Below, in pieces: positions 50,640-61,889 of a stretch of 64,000 nucleotides of DNA. Each line of letters starts with the position of its first letter. The stretch's first letter is position 1. Source of the stretch: Camellia lanceoleosa (Eukaryota; Streptophyta; Magnoliopsida; Ericales; Theaceae); contig CM045762.1 of the NCBI GenBank assembly GCA_025200525.1, positions 108,216,682 through 108,280,681 of the forward strand, written 5' to 3'. Made by a program: the position numbers and the translations under genes. A model generated the notes under the pieces. The model made no database searches and had not been told where the DNA came from. It worked only from the letters and a program-made list of their open reading frames with translations.

Positions 50640-51056
50640 GCCCTGTTTGGCAAGTTTCGTTTTTTTTTTTTTTTTTTTTTATAATTTTTTTTAAAAAATT
50701 TATGAAAAGATAAAATAAGTTAAAATAGTCAATAAAACAAAATATCACATTAAATCTATAATTTTTTTATTTTTTCTCTCACAAATATCACATCCAATTA
50801 TAAAAAAATCTAATTCTTTTTTTAAATATAAAAATTTTAACTTAGGCCAAGTTTGGGAAGTTTAGAATAAGTGCACTTTTTGACTTTTCTTGTATTATGT
50901 GTAAAAAAAGTAGAGAGGAGATGTTGATTGATGTGACCCAAAAAAGATAAAAAAGATAAAATAAGTACACTTATATTGGGATGCCAAACTTGACCTTACT
51001 AAAATAACTAAAAATTAAAATAGCATATTAAACTAGCCGACTTCTCAAACGAGGCC
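50640..51056. mobile_element. Possible Tourist-like MITE containing a smaller MITE
   Basis: The left end GCCCTGTTTGGCAAGTTTC and right end GACTTCTCAAACGAGGCC form an imperfect inverted pair. ATT flanks both sides. The interior is A/T-rich with a long T run at 50660-50680 and encloses a second MITE. Confidence 0.45.
50845..50995. mobile_element. Tourist-like MITE, 151 bp
   Basis: Ends GGCCAAGTTTGGGAAG and ATGCCAAACTTGACC form an inverted pair (GGyCAAGTTTGG), flanked by TTA at 50842-50844 and 50996-50998. Confidence 0.75.
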
Positions 51057-53325
51057 ATTGCTTCACCATTGATTCATCATAATCCTGATTTTGATTACCA
51101 ATACCAAATTTTGTATAGAATTTTTATTAGAATAATGTGACGTGTGGTACATTTTATATTACCAAAGTCTTTTTCAAATTTGAATTTAAATGTTTTAGAA
51201 CGATTTAGATTTATGGGGTCCATTATAAGTTTGTATATATTATTTATAGAAAATTAAAAATAAAAATTAGATTGATTTAAAAGTAGTAACTTATTTTTTT
51301 TTATTTTTCAGGATTAATTACGCTTTGTATCTTTACACTTTGTATCAAATTCCATTTTAATCCTTACACAAAAAATTGTGATAGTCAACTTGCTGCGCTT
51401 TTGGTCAAATATCAATTTTCAATTTATATACATTTCGTCTCAAAAATTACATCAAATTATAACTGTATTTGGATAAAACAAAATACATATTATGAATGAT
51501 TAAGGATATGAATTAGGGTTTTGCATAAATTGAAATCATAAAACTCAGTTTTTTACAATAACACAGTTTTTCGTCTATTCATCATCTTTTCTCTTCGATT
51601 TCTCTACTACATTTTTTTTTTTTTTCAAAAGTTTTGTTTCCTTACATCTTCATCTCTATGTCTAACATATAACATATATATGTAGTATTATGTACTTTTC
51701 ACATACTTATCGTAAGACAAAGTGTATATTGGTAAAAATGAAGATGATTTTTCATTCTTACTTTCATTTCGTAGTTACATCCATCTCACATGACTGGATT
51801 TTGTAAAAATTTAAGCAATGAACACATAAAGTAGACATTGATATTTGACCATAAGTGCAAGTGGTTGGTCGTCATAATTTAATCTTGTGAGGATCAAAGT
51901 AAAATTTGGTGAAAGTGTAATTTACTCTTTTTTTTTTTTTTTTTTGTCTTAAAAAAATAGATAATCTATTTTAGAAACACAGTTATCATCGTTAATTTTT
52001 TTTTTCTAGACACAAATGCAATAGCAATAAAATAAAAAGAGTGACTATTAAATCAACTTATTTTTTTTTTACTTTTTTTTTTATGAATTATATACGTAAT
52101 GGATTTTGGCAAAATATATATTTTTAAAATTTTTTCTTTTAGTGAGTTTCTTCTTCTTCTTCTTCTTCTTCTTCTTCTTCTTTTCTTTCTTTCTTTTTTT
52201 TTTTTTTTTATAAATGAATTCAAATAAAAAAAAATTTTCTGATTATTATAATTTAGAAGAATTTTAAAAAAATTTAATTTGCTTTTACTAAAGACAAAAA
52301 AATATTTTTTGGTAAGACCAAAAAATTATAGATTTTTTGAATTTTTATTAGGGACAGTTACTTGTCGGTCCTCTAAAATAGACTTATTTACGAATAACTC
52401 GTACTCCAAGTTTCAGTGGTAAGTTTCTCACTATAAAAATATTTTTTTAAAAAATACAATTCAATTATTTACAATTCCTATATCAAATTTTAATACAAAG
52501 TAACACAAATAAATCAACACTCACAAAAAGTAAAAATTCTAATCACTTCTCATTTGATAAGTTTTTTAATATCATTACTAGTACGAAATGATCATTTTAT
52601 AGATAAAAAATATATATTTAAGAAGTTATTAAATTTTTACAAAATCAACACGAGGGATAAATGTGTAAAATAAAAAAAATGCTAAGAACTCAGGAGCAAA
52701 TATGTCTAGTACGTAGAAGCAGTGAGCAATTATTATTATTATTATTATTTCAAGTTGCAAGTAGGGTGAAGTTTAGTATAGTTTGAAAGTAAAATTATAA
52801 ATTAAATCGTATATGGCGAATTAACAAACAATCAAATCACAATTTGGGCGATTTGAGAAGTTTTAATTTGTTAGTTGATTTAATAATAATCTTAAACAAT
52901 TATCAAGTATTTTCATTATAATATTTTCATATGTATAAAACTAACCATTTTAAATAATATTTTTGATATATATATATATATTTTTATCAACAAAGAAAAA
53001 TTTCATTTTTTATATATATAATATTATATATATTTTTGATATATAATATATTAATTTGTAATAAATTTCATATTTTAAACAATTCTCTTACTAGTTTTAT
53101 TTTAATATTTTATTAAAAATAAAAAAATTATATATTAATTACAATGAAACGATTTCAAAAAGAAAATATAAATTTCAAATCACAACTCAAATTAAGCGAT
53201 TAACGGCAGATCGGTATGAATTATTTACAGCCATAATTGCAACTGATGTAGAGACTATGGTTGGGCCCACTTATAGTAGGTCCACGAGTAGCTTAGCCTT
53301 CGATTGCATAGGGAGATCTTATTTA
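51057..53325. other. Low-complexity AT-rich spacer with (CTT)n
   Basis: It contains a (TTC)n microsatellite at about 52148-52182, an (ATT)n run at 52731-52750, several poly-T tracts (51609, 51930, 52060, 52195) and TA-rich stretches near 52970-53040. No coding sequence or paired element ends were recognised. Confidence 0.5.
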
Positions 53326-53509
53326 GGGTTAGTTTGGAATGATCTAAATAAGTATATTTTTTAATTTTTTATAAAATATGGATAAGGTATGGGTGGGATT
53401 TGAAGTGATATGGTAGAGAGGTAATATATAAGATGATGTGATTTAAATAAGATAGTGACTTTTTAACTTTTTGACTTTTTGACTTTTTTAAATTATGATA
53501 AATAAGGCC
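53326..53509. mobile_element. Possible Tourist-like MITE, 184 bp
   Basis: TTA flanks both ends (53323-53325, 53510-53512). Termini GGGTTAGTTTGGAAT and ATGATAAATAAGGCC match only loosely. The interior (AAATAAGTATATTTTTTAAT...CTTTTTGACTTTTT) resembles that of the 50845 MITE. Confidence 0.4.
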
Positions 53510-53954
53510 TTAGACTTAAAAAATCATTTAGTGCTTTTAATTTTTCAGTGTAATTCATTAAATTATTTAAGACTATAATTTAATTTCGATATAACTTATA
53601 TATTTTTAAAAAAATTATCATTCAAAACATATCTAAATAATAAATAATTAAAAATCTCAAATTACATCATTTTGATTGAGGATCCGTCCGCCGCCCTTGT
53701 TTGCATTCGATTAAGTCAAATGCTTTTGCGAAAGATCACAGCAAAAAATAATAAACAAATCAATTTAAAAAAAGAAGAAGAAGATGATGGATGAGAAGAA
53801 GAGACTGCTCACTGATGAGACAGTTGAACGAGTAAAACATGGAGAATAGGTTTGTAATTAATAATGCTTTCATGATCCTGAATCCTTGTATGCCTTCATG
53901 ATCTGAATCCTTTGTTCACTCAATGCAAAAACCTAGACTTATAATAATGCTTGA
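53510..53954. other. AT-rich spacer, no gene seen
   Basis: Purine-rich AGAAGAAG sequence near 53770-53810 and AT-rich sequence otherwise. No conserved motif. Confidence 0.4.
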
Positions 53955-53957
53955 TAA

Positions 53958-54519
53958 GATCATCTCCAACGGTTAACCAAATCCAACATCAAATTTAAAT
54001 TTTGATGAAAAAGGCCCCTTTTCATGCTCCAACCGTTTCATCAGATTGATATCAAATTTAGAATTCAGCAAATCTTTCACCAAAGTCTGACAAAGTATTT
54101 CAAGAATTCTTGACCGTTGGGATGAGAAGGCAGGCGACCATCCGGGTGACCAACCGGTTGACCAACCGGTCACCCGAAAAAATTCAGCTTCACTAAACGG
54201 TTCAAACAGTCCCAAAAAAAAAATTTACATTTTTGCCTAGGTGGTCGACCACCCGGTCGACCGGCCGGTTGACCACCCGGTCGACCACCCAAGAGTCCAA
54301 AAAGTTCAGTTCAAAAGGTTCAAACCGGTTAAAAAAAAATAAAAATAAAAAATTTTGGGCTTCACCGGTTGACCGGCCGGTCACCCAACCGGTTGCCCGG
54401 CGCCAATTTGGTGAAACGAATTTGATGAAAACTGTTGGAGCGCGAAGTATCAAATCAAGGAAATCGCACATTTTTTACTCAAATCTGATGAAACTTTTGC
54501 TGAACCGTTGGAGATGCTC
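53958..54519. mobile_element. MITE C (Harbinger-like), same family as MITEs A and B
   Basis: It begins GATCATCTCCAACGGTTAACC and ends TTGCTGAACCGTTGGAGATGCTC, flanked by TAA (53955-53957 and 54520-54522). The interior has dense GACCAACCGG/CCGGTCGACC motifs at 54135-54175, 54240-54290 and 54363-54400. Length 562 bp. It has no coding capacity. Confidence 0.88.
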
Positions 54520-54522
54520 TAA

Positions 54523-54935
54523 GGCTTGTTCACCCGTCAAACCATCAAAACTCATTCCGTTTATATGGAGAAGAGAGACTATCATTTGATGGTGGTAATG
54601 AGTGGTATGAGAACACTGAGAGAGAGACAGTGATGGTTGAGTTGGGTCTGCTTTGTCTTGAATATGAAGAATAGGGTGTAGTATGAAAACAATAATTATA
54701 TTTTATTTTAAAATTTAATATGTATTGTCTTTATTAACAAATTTATATTACGATATAATAAAAATTAAAATTTTAAAATTTTAATTGAGTGTAATGAATT
54801 AATATTTGAGTGCAAATAGAACCACTTGATCAAATACAAGGTTTAGTAGAAGACTACAGTCCGACCCAACAAACTCGTCGGCCGCATTGCTTTGAGGCTC
54901 AACCTGTTTCATCTTTTTTAATCAGATTGCCCACC
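54523..54935. other. AT-rich spacer between MITE C and the Pack-type element
   Basis: No coding sequence or repeats recognised. Confidence 0.4.
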
Positions 54936-54938
54936 TTA

Positions 54939-55805
54939 GAGCATCCGCAACAGTTTACTTAAATTTTACTTTAAAATATTATTAAAAAATTCATTTATTA
55001 TATTAGGAAACACTTTTTCATCTACTTCTCCCAACAAACTTCCGATTCTTTTCCTAAAATACGATTAAAATATTTTTTCCTGTTCTTTCACTTTTTCATC
55101 TTCTTTTTGGATTGAAATTAAAGATATGAACATTGAAGATACCCAATTCCACTTCTATATAGAAAATGTCTTGAGAAATTGATGTACACTTCCTAGATAA
55201 ATTTGAACTCAGCAACCCAGTCCCTCACACAGGTTTCCTCAACAGTGTAAAGAGTTTCCAAAGGTGGGAGTAAAACGTGTGCATGCTCCACTCGACCAAC
55301 ATAAGGAATAAACACACCCAACTCTTTTACCATAGCAAGAAGCGCTTCATCATCATCATTGTTGTTTTCGCTAAGAAATGGAATCAATTCCTTGCGCGTT
55401 CACTCCTCCCCAAGAGCACGTGCAATTGTTGATACCCTCCGAATCAAATTCAACCGAAGTTGAATGTCATCATTCTTAAGCTCATCTATCAGAACAGCTA
55501 TTGGGTACAGTGGCTTATCACCTATTGACATTGTATCCATCAATATCTTGCAACTTCAAACTATTAACCAAAAGTACAGTCTGTTTTTGGTGTCTTCTTT
55601 TGAGAGCAGTGACTAAGGGGGTTAACCAGCCAGTCGACCGGTTGGGCGACCAGCGAAACAATTTTGTTAGATATGAGGGAGTTACAGTGACTCCCTAAAC
55701 ATTAGTTTATGGTGACTTATAAGGGAGCTGATGGGGAGGTATAAAGGAGTTCCAACCCCATAAAACAGGTAAGGGAACAGTTTGGAGAGGTTGCTAAGAA
55801 TGCTC
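54939..55805. mobile_element. Pack-type MITE carrying PP2A A-subunit exon 1
   Basis: It starts GAGCATCCGCAACAGTTTAC and ends TTGCTAAGAATGCTC, whose complement reads GAGCATTCTTAGCAAC. The termini therefore pair with one small indel and resemble the GAGCATCTCCAACGG ends of MITEs A-C. TTA flanks both sides (54936-54938, 55806-55808). Inside, on the minus strand, is exon 1 of a PP2A scaffolding subunit gene. Near the right end is GTCGACCGGTTGGGCGACC, the same CCGG motif as in MITEs A-C. The simplest reading is a non-autonomous Harbinger-like element that captured host gene DNA. Confidence 0.7.
55207..55531 (-). pseudogene. Captured exon 1 of PP2A scaffolding A subunit, copy 1
   Basis: The minus strand from 55531 encodes [20 protein letters not shown], then [10 protein letters not shown], a stop (TGA for Arg), [40 protein letters not shown] and VEETCVRDW. 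This is the N-terminal HEAT-repeat segment of the plant PP2A A subunit (RCN1/PP2AA family), the scaffold that joins catalytic and regulatory subunits. Sequence beyond VRD departs from the family, which fits the end of exon 1. The premature stop and missing remaining HEAT repeats make it a pseudogene fragment. Confidence 0.9.
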
Positions 55806-56124
55806 TTACGCTCTTATTTATTTATTTTTATTATTAATATTATTTTCGTTTTGTTGACTTGATTTCTCTGATTAAACGACCCCTCCATACCAGTCATTTT
55901 TTTTGTAAAATTTATTTTTCAAGATTGTAGAATTTTATTTTGTTAATAAAATTTAGTTACAATTAAAGGGGTCACCGCCACTTCGTCAGCTCGAACTCTT
56001 GACTTCTCCCCCCCCCCCCCCCCCACCACATTTTAAGATATGGCTTCAAGACTATATATGATGAGGTAGAAATCATTTTAAAGTCAAAAGAAAAAATTGT
56101 ATATTTTTGTTATCAAATCAACAT

Positions 56125-56530
56125 TGACAAATTATATTAAACCATCTCAAACCATCGACCATATGCACTTTACCCTTTTAATGTTTTAAACCCAATAATT
56201 ATCCCCCTCCAAATTATTTGAATTTGAACATTAAATCTATTTGTTAGTCATTTTTTAGATATTTGAATGAAAAATTATCAAGTGTTGTGCACATGATGAT
56301 TATATTAAATATTTACAAAAGACAAAATATAGTAACTTAGTCGTAAAATTTAATATAATCATCATGTGCACAACACTTGACAATTTTTCGTCTAAATATC
56401 TAACAGATGACTAATAAAAGGATTTAATGTTCAAATTTAAATAGTTTGAGAAGGTAATTGTTGAGTTTAAAATATTAAGGGATAAAGTATAAATAATTGA
56501 TAATTTGAAAAAGTCAAATATAATTTGCCT
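56125..56530. mobile_element. Foldback MITE with ~200-bp arms, in repeat U1
   Basis: The left arm (56125-56330) and right arm (56340-56530) are inverted copies. For example AAGTGTTGTGCACATGATGA on the left pairs with TCATCATGTGCACAACACTT on the right, and GACAAATTATATTAAAC pairs with the AATATAATTTGCC end. The spacer is only about 10-20 bases. No coding sequence; a TSD was not clear. Confidence 0.85.
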
Positions 56531-57044
56531 AATCAAAATTTACTATATATAAAAAGTAATGTTATAATCATCATCAAGAAAAGGCCTCGTACATGAGTTG
56601 CTTTATTAGGCATGATGCTTGTCTACAAACCTTAGTGTTGGGTTATGTTGCTTCTTTTTCTCCTATTCACTTGTTACCAATTGTAAAAATTATATATAAT
56701 AATAATAAATGATATGTTTATAAAAAAAGAAAAATTAGTGAAATATCTCTCTCCAATTTCAGATCGTAAGAGAGATCGAATATGATTTTTCTAGTTAGTT
56801 AAGATTTCTCAGTATAAAACCCACTCAACTTAACTCATACACACACGAGTCTGGATCTTCTACAGTGCCTTCTTGCAGTGGTTCTTGTAGTGCCCCCAAA
56901 ACAACGTCGTTTTGGGTCAAAACTAACCCCAAAAAAAAAAAAAAAAAAAAAAATTATGGAAAAAAGAATTAGATGCAGAAGCAGAGCCCCTTCCCCTTCC
57001 ACTTCGACAAGAAGACTTGTAACAATTGATTCAAGCCACTAAAC

Positions 57045-57152
57045 TGACCAAAAGGTTGAGTACAAATATATAGACTAAACGGAATGAAGCCCTAATAACC
57101 TAAACTACCAAACTACCTTTAATGAATAACATAAACTACAATAATTCACACA
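57045..57152 (-). repeat. 3' LTR of copia K, truncated
   Basis: It matches the right LTR from CAAAAGG.TGAGTACAAATA through AATAACATAAACT and then continues ACAATAATTCACACA to the polypurine tract. Its outer ~44 bases (R/U5 end) are replaced by the end of repeat U1 and a four-base TGAC. Confidence 0.85.
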
Positions 57153-57165
57153 CCCCCTCAGACTG
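57153..57165 (-). other. Polypurine tract of copia K
   Basis: The minus strand reads GTCTGAGGGGGTG directly before the 3' LTR. The last codons of pol overlap this stretch. Confidence 0.8.
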
Positions 57166-57169
57166 AGGA

Positions 57170-57715
57170 TGCGAGCGTAGAAAGCATCGAAAGTTTGCCA
57201 AGAAGAAAATGAAAATGAGCAACAGTGTGAGTCTTCATAAAAAAATTGGCCAACTAAAGAGATAAGGGAACAAAAGGGAGAGTAATAGTGCCAACCTGAA
57301 GATGTTGTTTGACAAAGTGACAATCTATTTCAATATGCTTGGTCCGCTCATGAAAAACGGAATTATGGGCAATCTGGACAGTACTCTGATTATCACAATA
57401 CAACAGAGTCGATCGGAAAGAGAGACACCCATATCAGAAAGAAGCCATCGAAGCCAAACGATCTTGGAAGTAGCATGAGCCATGGCACGATACTCAGCCT
57501 AAGCGGTGGAACGAGCAACAACAGACTGTTTCTTATTCTTCTAGGATATGAGACAATCGCCAAGGAAAACACAAAGACCAGAAGTGGATTTGCGATCAGA
57601 GATGTCACCTACCCAATCAGCGTCAGCATAGGCATGAAGAGTCAAGTCCAAAGAGGCAGATAACAGCAAACATTGCAACAAAGTGCCACGAAGGTAGCAC
57701 AAAGTATGAAGTTAG
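57170..57715 (-). pseudogene. RNase H domain of copia K, broken
   Basis: The minus strand encodes LHAYADADWVGDISDRKSTS, then GLCVFLG (57660-57565), AEYRAMAHATSKIVWLRWLL (57490-57430) and [19 protein letters not shown] (57350-57295). These are the conserved blocks of copia RNase H, which removes the RNA template. Stops (TAG at the codon before the KNKKQ block and elsewhere) interrupt it. Confidence 0.9.
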
Positions 57716-57720
57716 GTAGC

Positions 57721-58700
57721 CTAATGTGTGGAACGAGAAGCAAAAACAAACTGATTGTGAATGTGCACAACATAGGAGATATCCGGATGAGTAACGGCGA
57801 GATAAACAAGGCACACAACCAACTCGCGATACAAAGTGGGATCCTCAAGAGGAACGCCATCAGAAGTAGAAAACTTAGCATGCAACTCAAGAGGAGTGTC
57901 GACAATTTTGTCATCAGTGAGATTGGCATGTGAAAGAATATCATGGGCATATTTAGTCTGAGAGAGAAGATACCCAGTAGAAGAAGTAGCAACCTCAATT
58001 CCAAGAAAATATCGAAGAGACCCCAAATCTTTCATCTCAAACTCCTGAAACAATTGATGCTTAACCTCCTCAATAGTACTAGAATCAGAGCCAGTGATGA
58101 TCATATCATCCACGTATAGGAGAAGGAGAACGAGGCCAACAAAAGTGCGCCGAACAATGAGAGCACAATCATGATGACTAGGGCAAAAACCAAGCTGAAG
58201 TGCAACAGTGTGAAATCGCTCATACTAAGCACGAGGAGACTACTTGAGACTATATAAAGCACGGCGAAGACGACAAACAACACCAAGAGGGTGAGAGAGA
58301 CTCAGTGGAGGGCCCATATACACTTCTTTAGCAAGATGCCCATTTAGAAAAGAATTTTTGATATCTAGTTAAAACAAAGGCCAGTGATGGGCAGTGACAA
58401 TAGAGATAAGAGTACGAACAGTAGTCATCTTGGCAACGGGGGAAAAAGTCTCATCGTAATCAATCTCATACTCCTGAGAAAAGCCTTGGGCAACCAAACG
58501 AGCTTTATACCATTCCAAAGACCCATCAGAAAGGGTTTTGACCTTATAGACCCATTTACAGCCTACAACATTGTAATGGAACCAAATCCCAAGTCTGAGT
58601 GTTTGCCAAAGTAGTTAACTCGTCATTCATGGTAGCAATCTAATTGGGATCATGACAAGCTTCCTTGTAGGACCTGGGCTCAAAATACGAAGAAAGAAAA
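57721..58700 (-). pseudogene. Reverse transcriptase of copia K, broken
   Basis: From right to left: PRSYKEACHDPN, NDELTTLANTQTW, ETFSPVAKMTTVRTL, LDIKNSFLNG, then LLLLYVDDMIITGSD at about 58145-58100, where YVDD is the catalytic motif, and GSLRYFLGIEVATSSTGYLL. The 58113-57721 part is open for 130 codons. Several Trp, Gln and Arg codons upstream have become stops, consistent with C-to-T decay. Confidence 0.92.
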
Positions 58701-59125
58701 GATTGATAGGCAATAGAAAAACATGTATTACCAAAACCATACCAGTTTGGAGGATGACAGTCTCGTTGTGGAAAGCGATGTACAAGAGGAGCAGGATCCA
58801 AAGAAACAGCTGAAGGGACAATAGAGCTAGAGACACGTGAGCTCGGAAGTGCTTTGCGGCGTTAATAAACAAGAAGAGAAGCAGGGGAAGCGGGAGTTGG
58901 AAAAGAAGTAGCTGGTGAGGTATCAGAAGTGCTAGTAAGAGGCAAAGTAGTAACCTCAAGATTAGAAACAAACTCATCGAGAGAAACATCATGAGGAAAT
59001 GGGTCAACGTGAACTAATTCATCCTTAGTAATAGGGACATAGGTGGAAGGTATAGTGTAGTAGGGTAGTTTTTCTAAAAATGTGACATGCTTAGACATAT
59101 ATAGCTTTTTGGTGGCAGGATCATA

Positions 59126-60003
59126 TCACCGATACCCTTTCTGATTAATGCCATTCCCTAAAAAGACACATAGGACACAACGAGAACTAAGCTTAAAGAG
59201 TGCCCATTTAGGAAGGAGCACAAAACATGCAGAACTGAAAATACAAAGAAGAAAATAATTAGAAGTAACACCAAAAAGACGCTCATATGGAGATGGGTCT
59301 GAGAGAAAAGGAGTAGGCATCCGATTGAGAAGATATGTAGCAATGAGCATAGCTTCTTCCCAGAAAGCAGAAGGGACAAAAGACGAGAGCAACAAAGAGC
59401 GAGTTGTATCAAGGAGATGGCGATGTTTGCGCTCAGCTCAACCATTTTGTGTAGGAGTGTTAGAACACGAAGACTGATGAATAGTCCTATGAATAGCTGA
59501 ACACTCCTCAAATTCAGACAAGTAATACTCACCCCCAAATCAGAACGGAGAACTTTAATGGTGGTGGAAAACTGAGTGCGAATCATGGAGTGAAAATTAG
59601 AATATATTTTGTAAAAATTAGATTTTTCAATCATCAAATAAACCCAAGTAAATCAATTGTAATCATCCACAAAAGACACATAATATTGCAAACCACCCTT
59701 GGTAACTATAGGGGAAGGTCCCCAAACATCAGTGTGAACCAATTGAAAAGAAAAAGATAAAATAGAACTACTTTTATTAAAAGGAAGAGCAGACACTTTA
59801 GCCAGTTTACAACCACGACACTCAAAAATATCATTAATGAAAAAATTGCCTAAATGTCCAGACCGAACTACTATCCTCAAACGATCACTCGATAGATGAC
59901 CTAACCTAAAATGCCAAATATAAAATAAAGAGGATTTATTGTTTAAACAAAAAGAAGACAATGCAGCAGAAGATGCTTCTGGAAGAACATGCAAGCTGTC
60001 CAA
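59126..60003 (-). pseudogene. Pre-integrase zinc region and integrase of copia K, broken
   Basis: WHFRLGHLSSDRL and CRGCKLAK (60000-59800) form the HHCC-type pre-integrase block. VHTDVWGPSP and YYVSFVDDYN (59745-59655) are the integrase core with the first catalytic Asp. The LRSDLG block follows at about 59540. After a frame change come PSAFWEEAMLIATYLLNRMP (59375-59315) and CVFLGN. Frameshifts lie near 59650 and 59530, and a stop replaces the codon after QNG. Confidence 0.9.
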
Positions 60004-60114
60004 GATATATAGTTCTCCTACTCTACGCCCGATCCCAATCTACCTCTTGGATACCCGATCCTGCATAACACAATGAGAAGAAGAGAAAACAAAATCAAAA
60101 CCGGAATCAGATAA

Positions 60115-60363
60115 TTAACTAATAGAAATAAGACTGAGTGAGAGGTGCGGCACATGAAATACAAGAGAAAGAGACAAATGGGAAAAGGAAATGGAACCCA
60201 TAGAGTGTACAGGCATAGAAGAACCATTAGCGGTAGCAATAGTGATAGAAGAAGAAGGAGAGACACAATTATTGAGGAGATATGCAACAGGGGTCATATG
60301 ATGTGAACAACTAGAATAAAAAAATCCACGAAGTGTGGATATTGCCTGAAGAGGATGAACCAA
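60115..60363 (-). pseudogene. Protease region of copia K, with an altered active site
   Basis: The minus strand reads GFFYSSCSHHMTPVAYLL, where copia proteases usually have a W.LDSGAS.HMT layout. The Asp-Ser-Gly active site is replaced by SSC, while HMT and the downstream ITIATANGSSMPV block remain. The domain is open for 82 codons, but the changed catalytic residues would inactivate it. Confidence 0.8.
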
Positions 60364-60559
60364 ACAAACCGAACTAAGTGGCAGTCATAGCGGAGGCCTG
60401 GGACGAAAGATGTGGATTGGCCACCATGAAAGACTTGAACTGCTTAAATATAGACTGCATATTGGAAGATGGATCATTCTTAGAAACGGGTGTAGAAAAG
60501 GCGACAGATGAGCGAAATCCCGAAGATGTCGGCTTACAAGATGGTGGACAAAATGAACG

Positions 60560-61350
60560 ACCCTTAGGTTGCAAAACTTTAGGACAATCATGTTTTCAAT
60601 GGCCTTTTTGATAACAGAAGCTGCACTCATCCATGGAAACCCGAGGCTTGGGCTTACTAGTAGCCTGAAATAAAGGAGAATGTGGAGTGGGCAAAAGCGG
60701 AGGAGTGGCAAAAACTGACTGGGAAGCAAGAGCACCATGAGCCATCTTAAATCAAGTTTCTTCCGTAATAAGCTCACGGACGGCCCCATCTACAGAAGGC
60801 AAGGGAGACCAATGTAGAATAGCTCCCCGAAGTGGCTCAAATTGATAACGAAGGGCCATCAGAAATTGAACAAGATGCTACTTCTCTCGATACTTGGTAT
60901 AACTGTCAAGTAATTGCAAATCTGATGGTTCCATCAAAGCAAGTTGATCCCAATAAGTGGTTATCTCATTGTAGAGTTCCTGAATGGACTTATCTTTTTG
61001 ACTAGCACTGCGAATAGACATCTTAAGTTCATATTGTTTTGCAGAGTTAGACTCAAGGTATATAGTTTTCAAATAGTCCCAAACTTGTTTAGAAGTAGAA
61101 TACTTGGAAAAATTCATACCAATAGTAGTTTGAACTGAATTATGAAACCAAGTAAAAATTTGTGCATTTTCTTTATCCCATTTAGTAACATTGGCCTCAG
61201 TTTCTGTAGATTCTGTAGGTCTAATAGTCATACCAATAACATAATTCCACATGTTTTTACCCATTATAAAAATTTTCATTACATGAGACCAAAAGAGTAA
61301 TTGGTACCATCTAATTTAGTGGTGATAGCTTGCAATTTATCATCAGCCAT
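60560..61350 (-). pseudogene. gag of copia K, broken
   Basis: The start at 61350 reads MADDKLQAITTKLDGTNYSF, followed by MGKNMWNYVIG, KENAQIFTWFHNSV, SKQVWDYLKTIYLE and SIQELYNEITTYWDQLALME (60880). This is the copia gag (UBN2-type) domain. A zinc knuckle CSFCYQKGH*KHDC lies near 60615-60575 with a TGA where Trp is usual. A frameshift or stop near 61290 and one at 60878 separate the start from the core. Confidence 0.9.
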
Positions 61351-61877
61351 AACGCTATAATTTAAACAACATAGTGAAATCAAAGCAGAGTGAAAAGCAG
61401 CAGAGGAATACCTAACAATAGACAACTGAAGATTGAGAAATACCCGTAACTTAACAATACACAACTGAAGACTGAAGGTTGCAACAAATCAAAGAAACCA
61501 ATCGCGGGCTGAAGTCGAAGCAAAGGGACAGACCAGAGATGTCATGAGGGAAGCAAGAGGTCATGCACAGCCCTAATAGGGAGTTGCAAACAATTGTGAG
61601 CACCAGATGAAGATCGCGAAGAGCTTCAAGGCACCAAACGAAAGTGCAATTGTAACTGGAGCAGTGATGAAAGAGAGAGAGAGCGAGAGCAATGGCAATG
61701 ACCTGCGACAAGAGAGAGAGCACCAAAGAGTCTATGAATGGGCTACAATGTCTTGTGACGACCTGATGATGAATCGATTCCTGAGGAACTGTTTCAGATG
61801 AATGGTTCAGATAGTGAACCATCAACACGAGACGAGGGAGACAACGTGCAACAGGAGCTAGGTTAGTCGTTTGTATG

Positions 61878-61889
61878 GCTCTGATACCA
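61878..61889 (-). other. Primer-binding site of copia K
   Basis: The minus strand reads TGGTATCAGAGC, an exact initiator tRNA-Met complement, directly after the 5' LTR end (...TTTTCA). Confidence 0.93.

Larger units (their letters stand above)
55207..57044. repeat. Direct repeat U1 (1.84 kb), left copy around the copia element
   Basis: It matches 62020-63924 throughout, from ACTCAGCAA in the PP2A exon through the right end of the Pack-type element, an AT-rich flank, a hairpin element, the CAAAAC.ACGTCGTTTTGGG palindrome and the purine-rich GAAGACTTG block, to CAAGCCACTAAAC. Differences include 17 C's at 56008-56024 absent from U2 and a (GAT)n expansion in U2. Confidence 0.93.
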
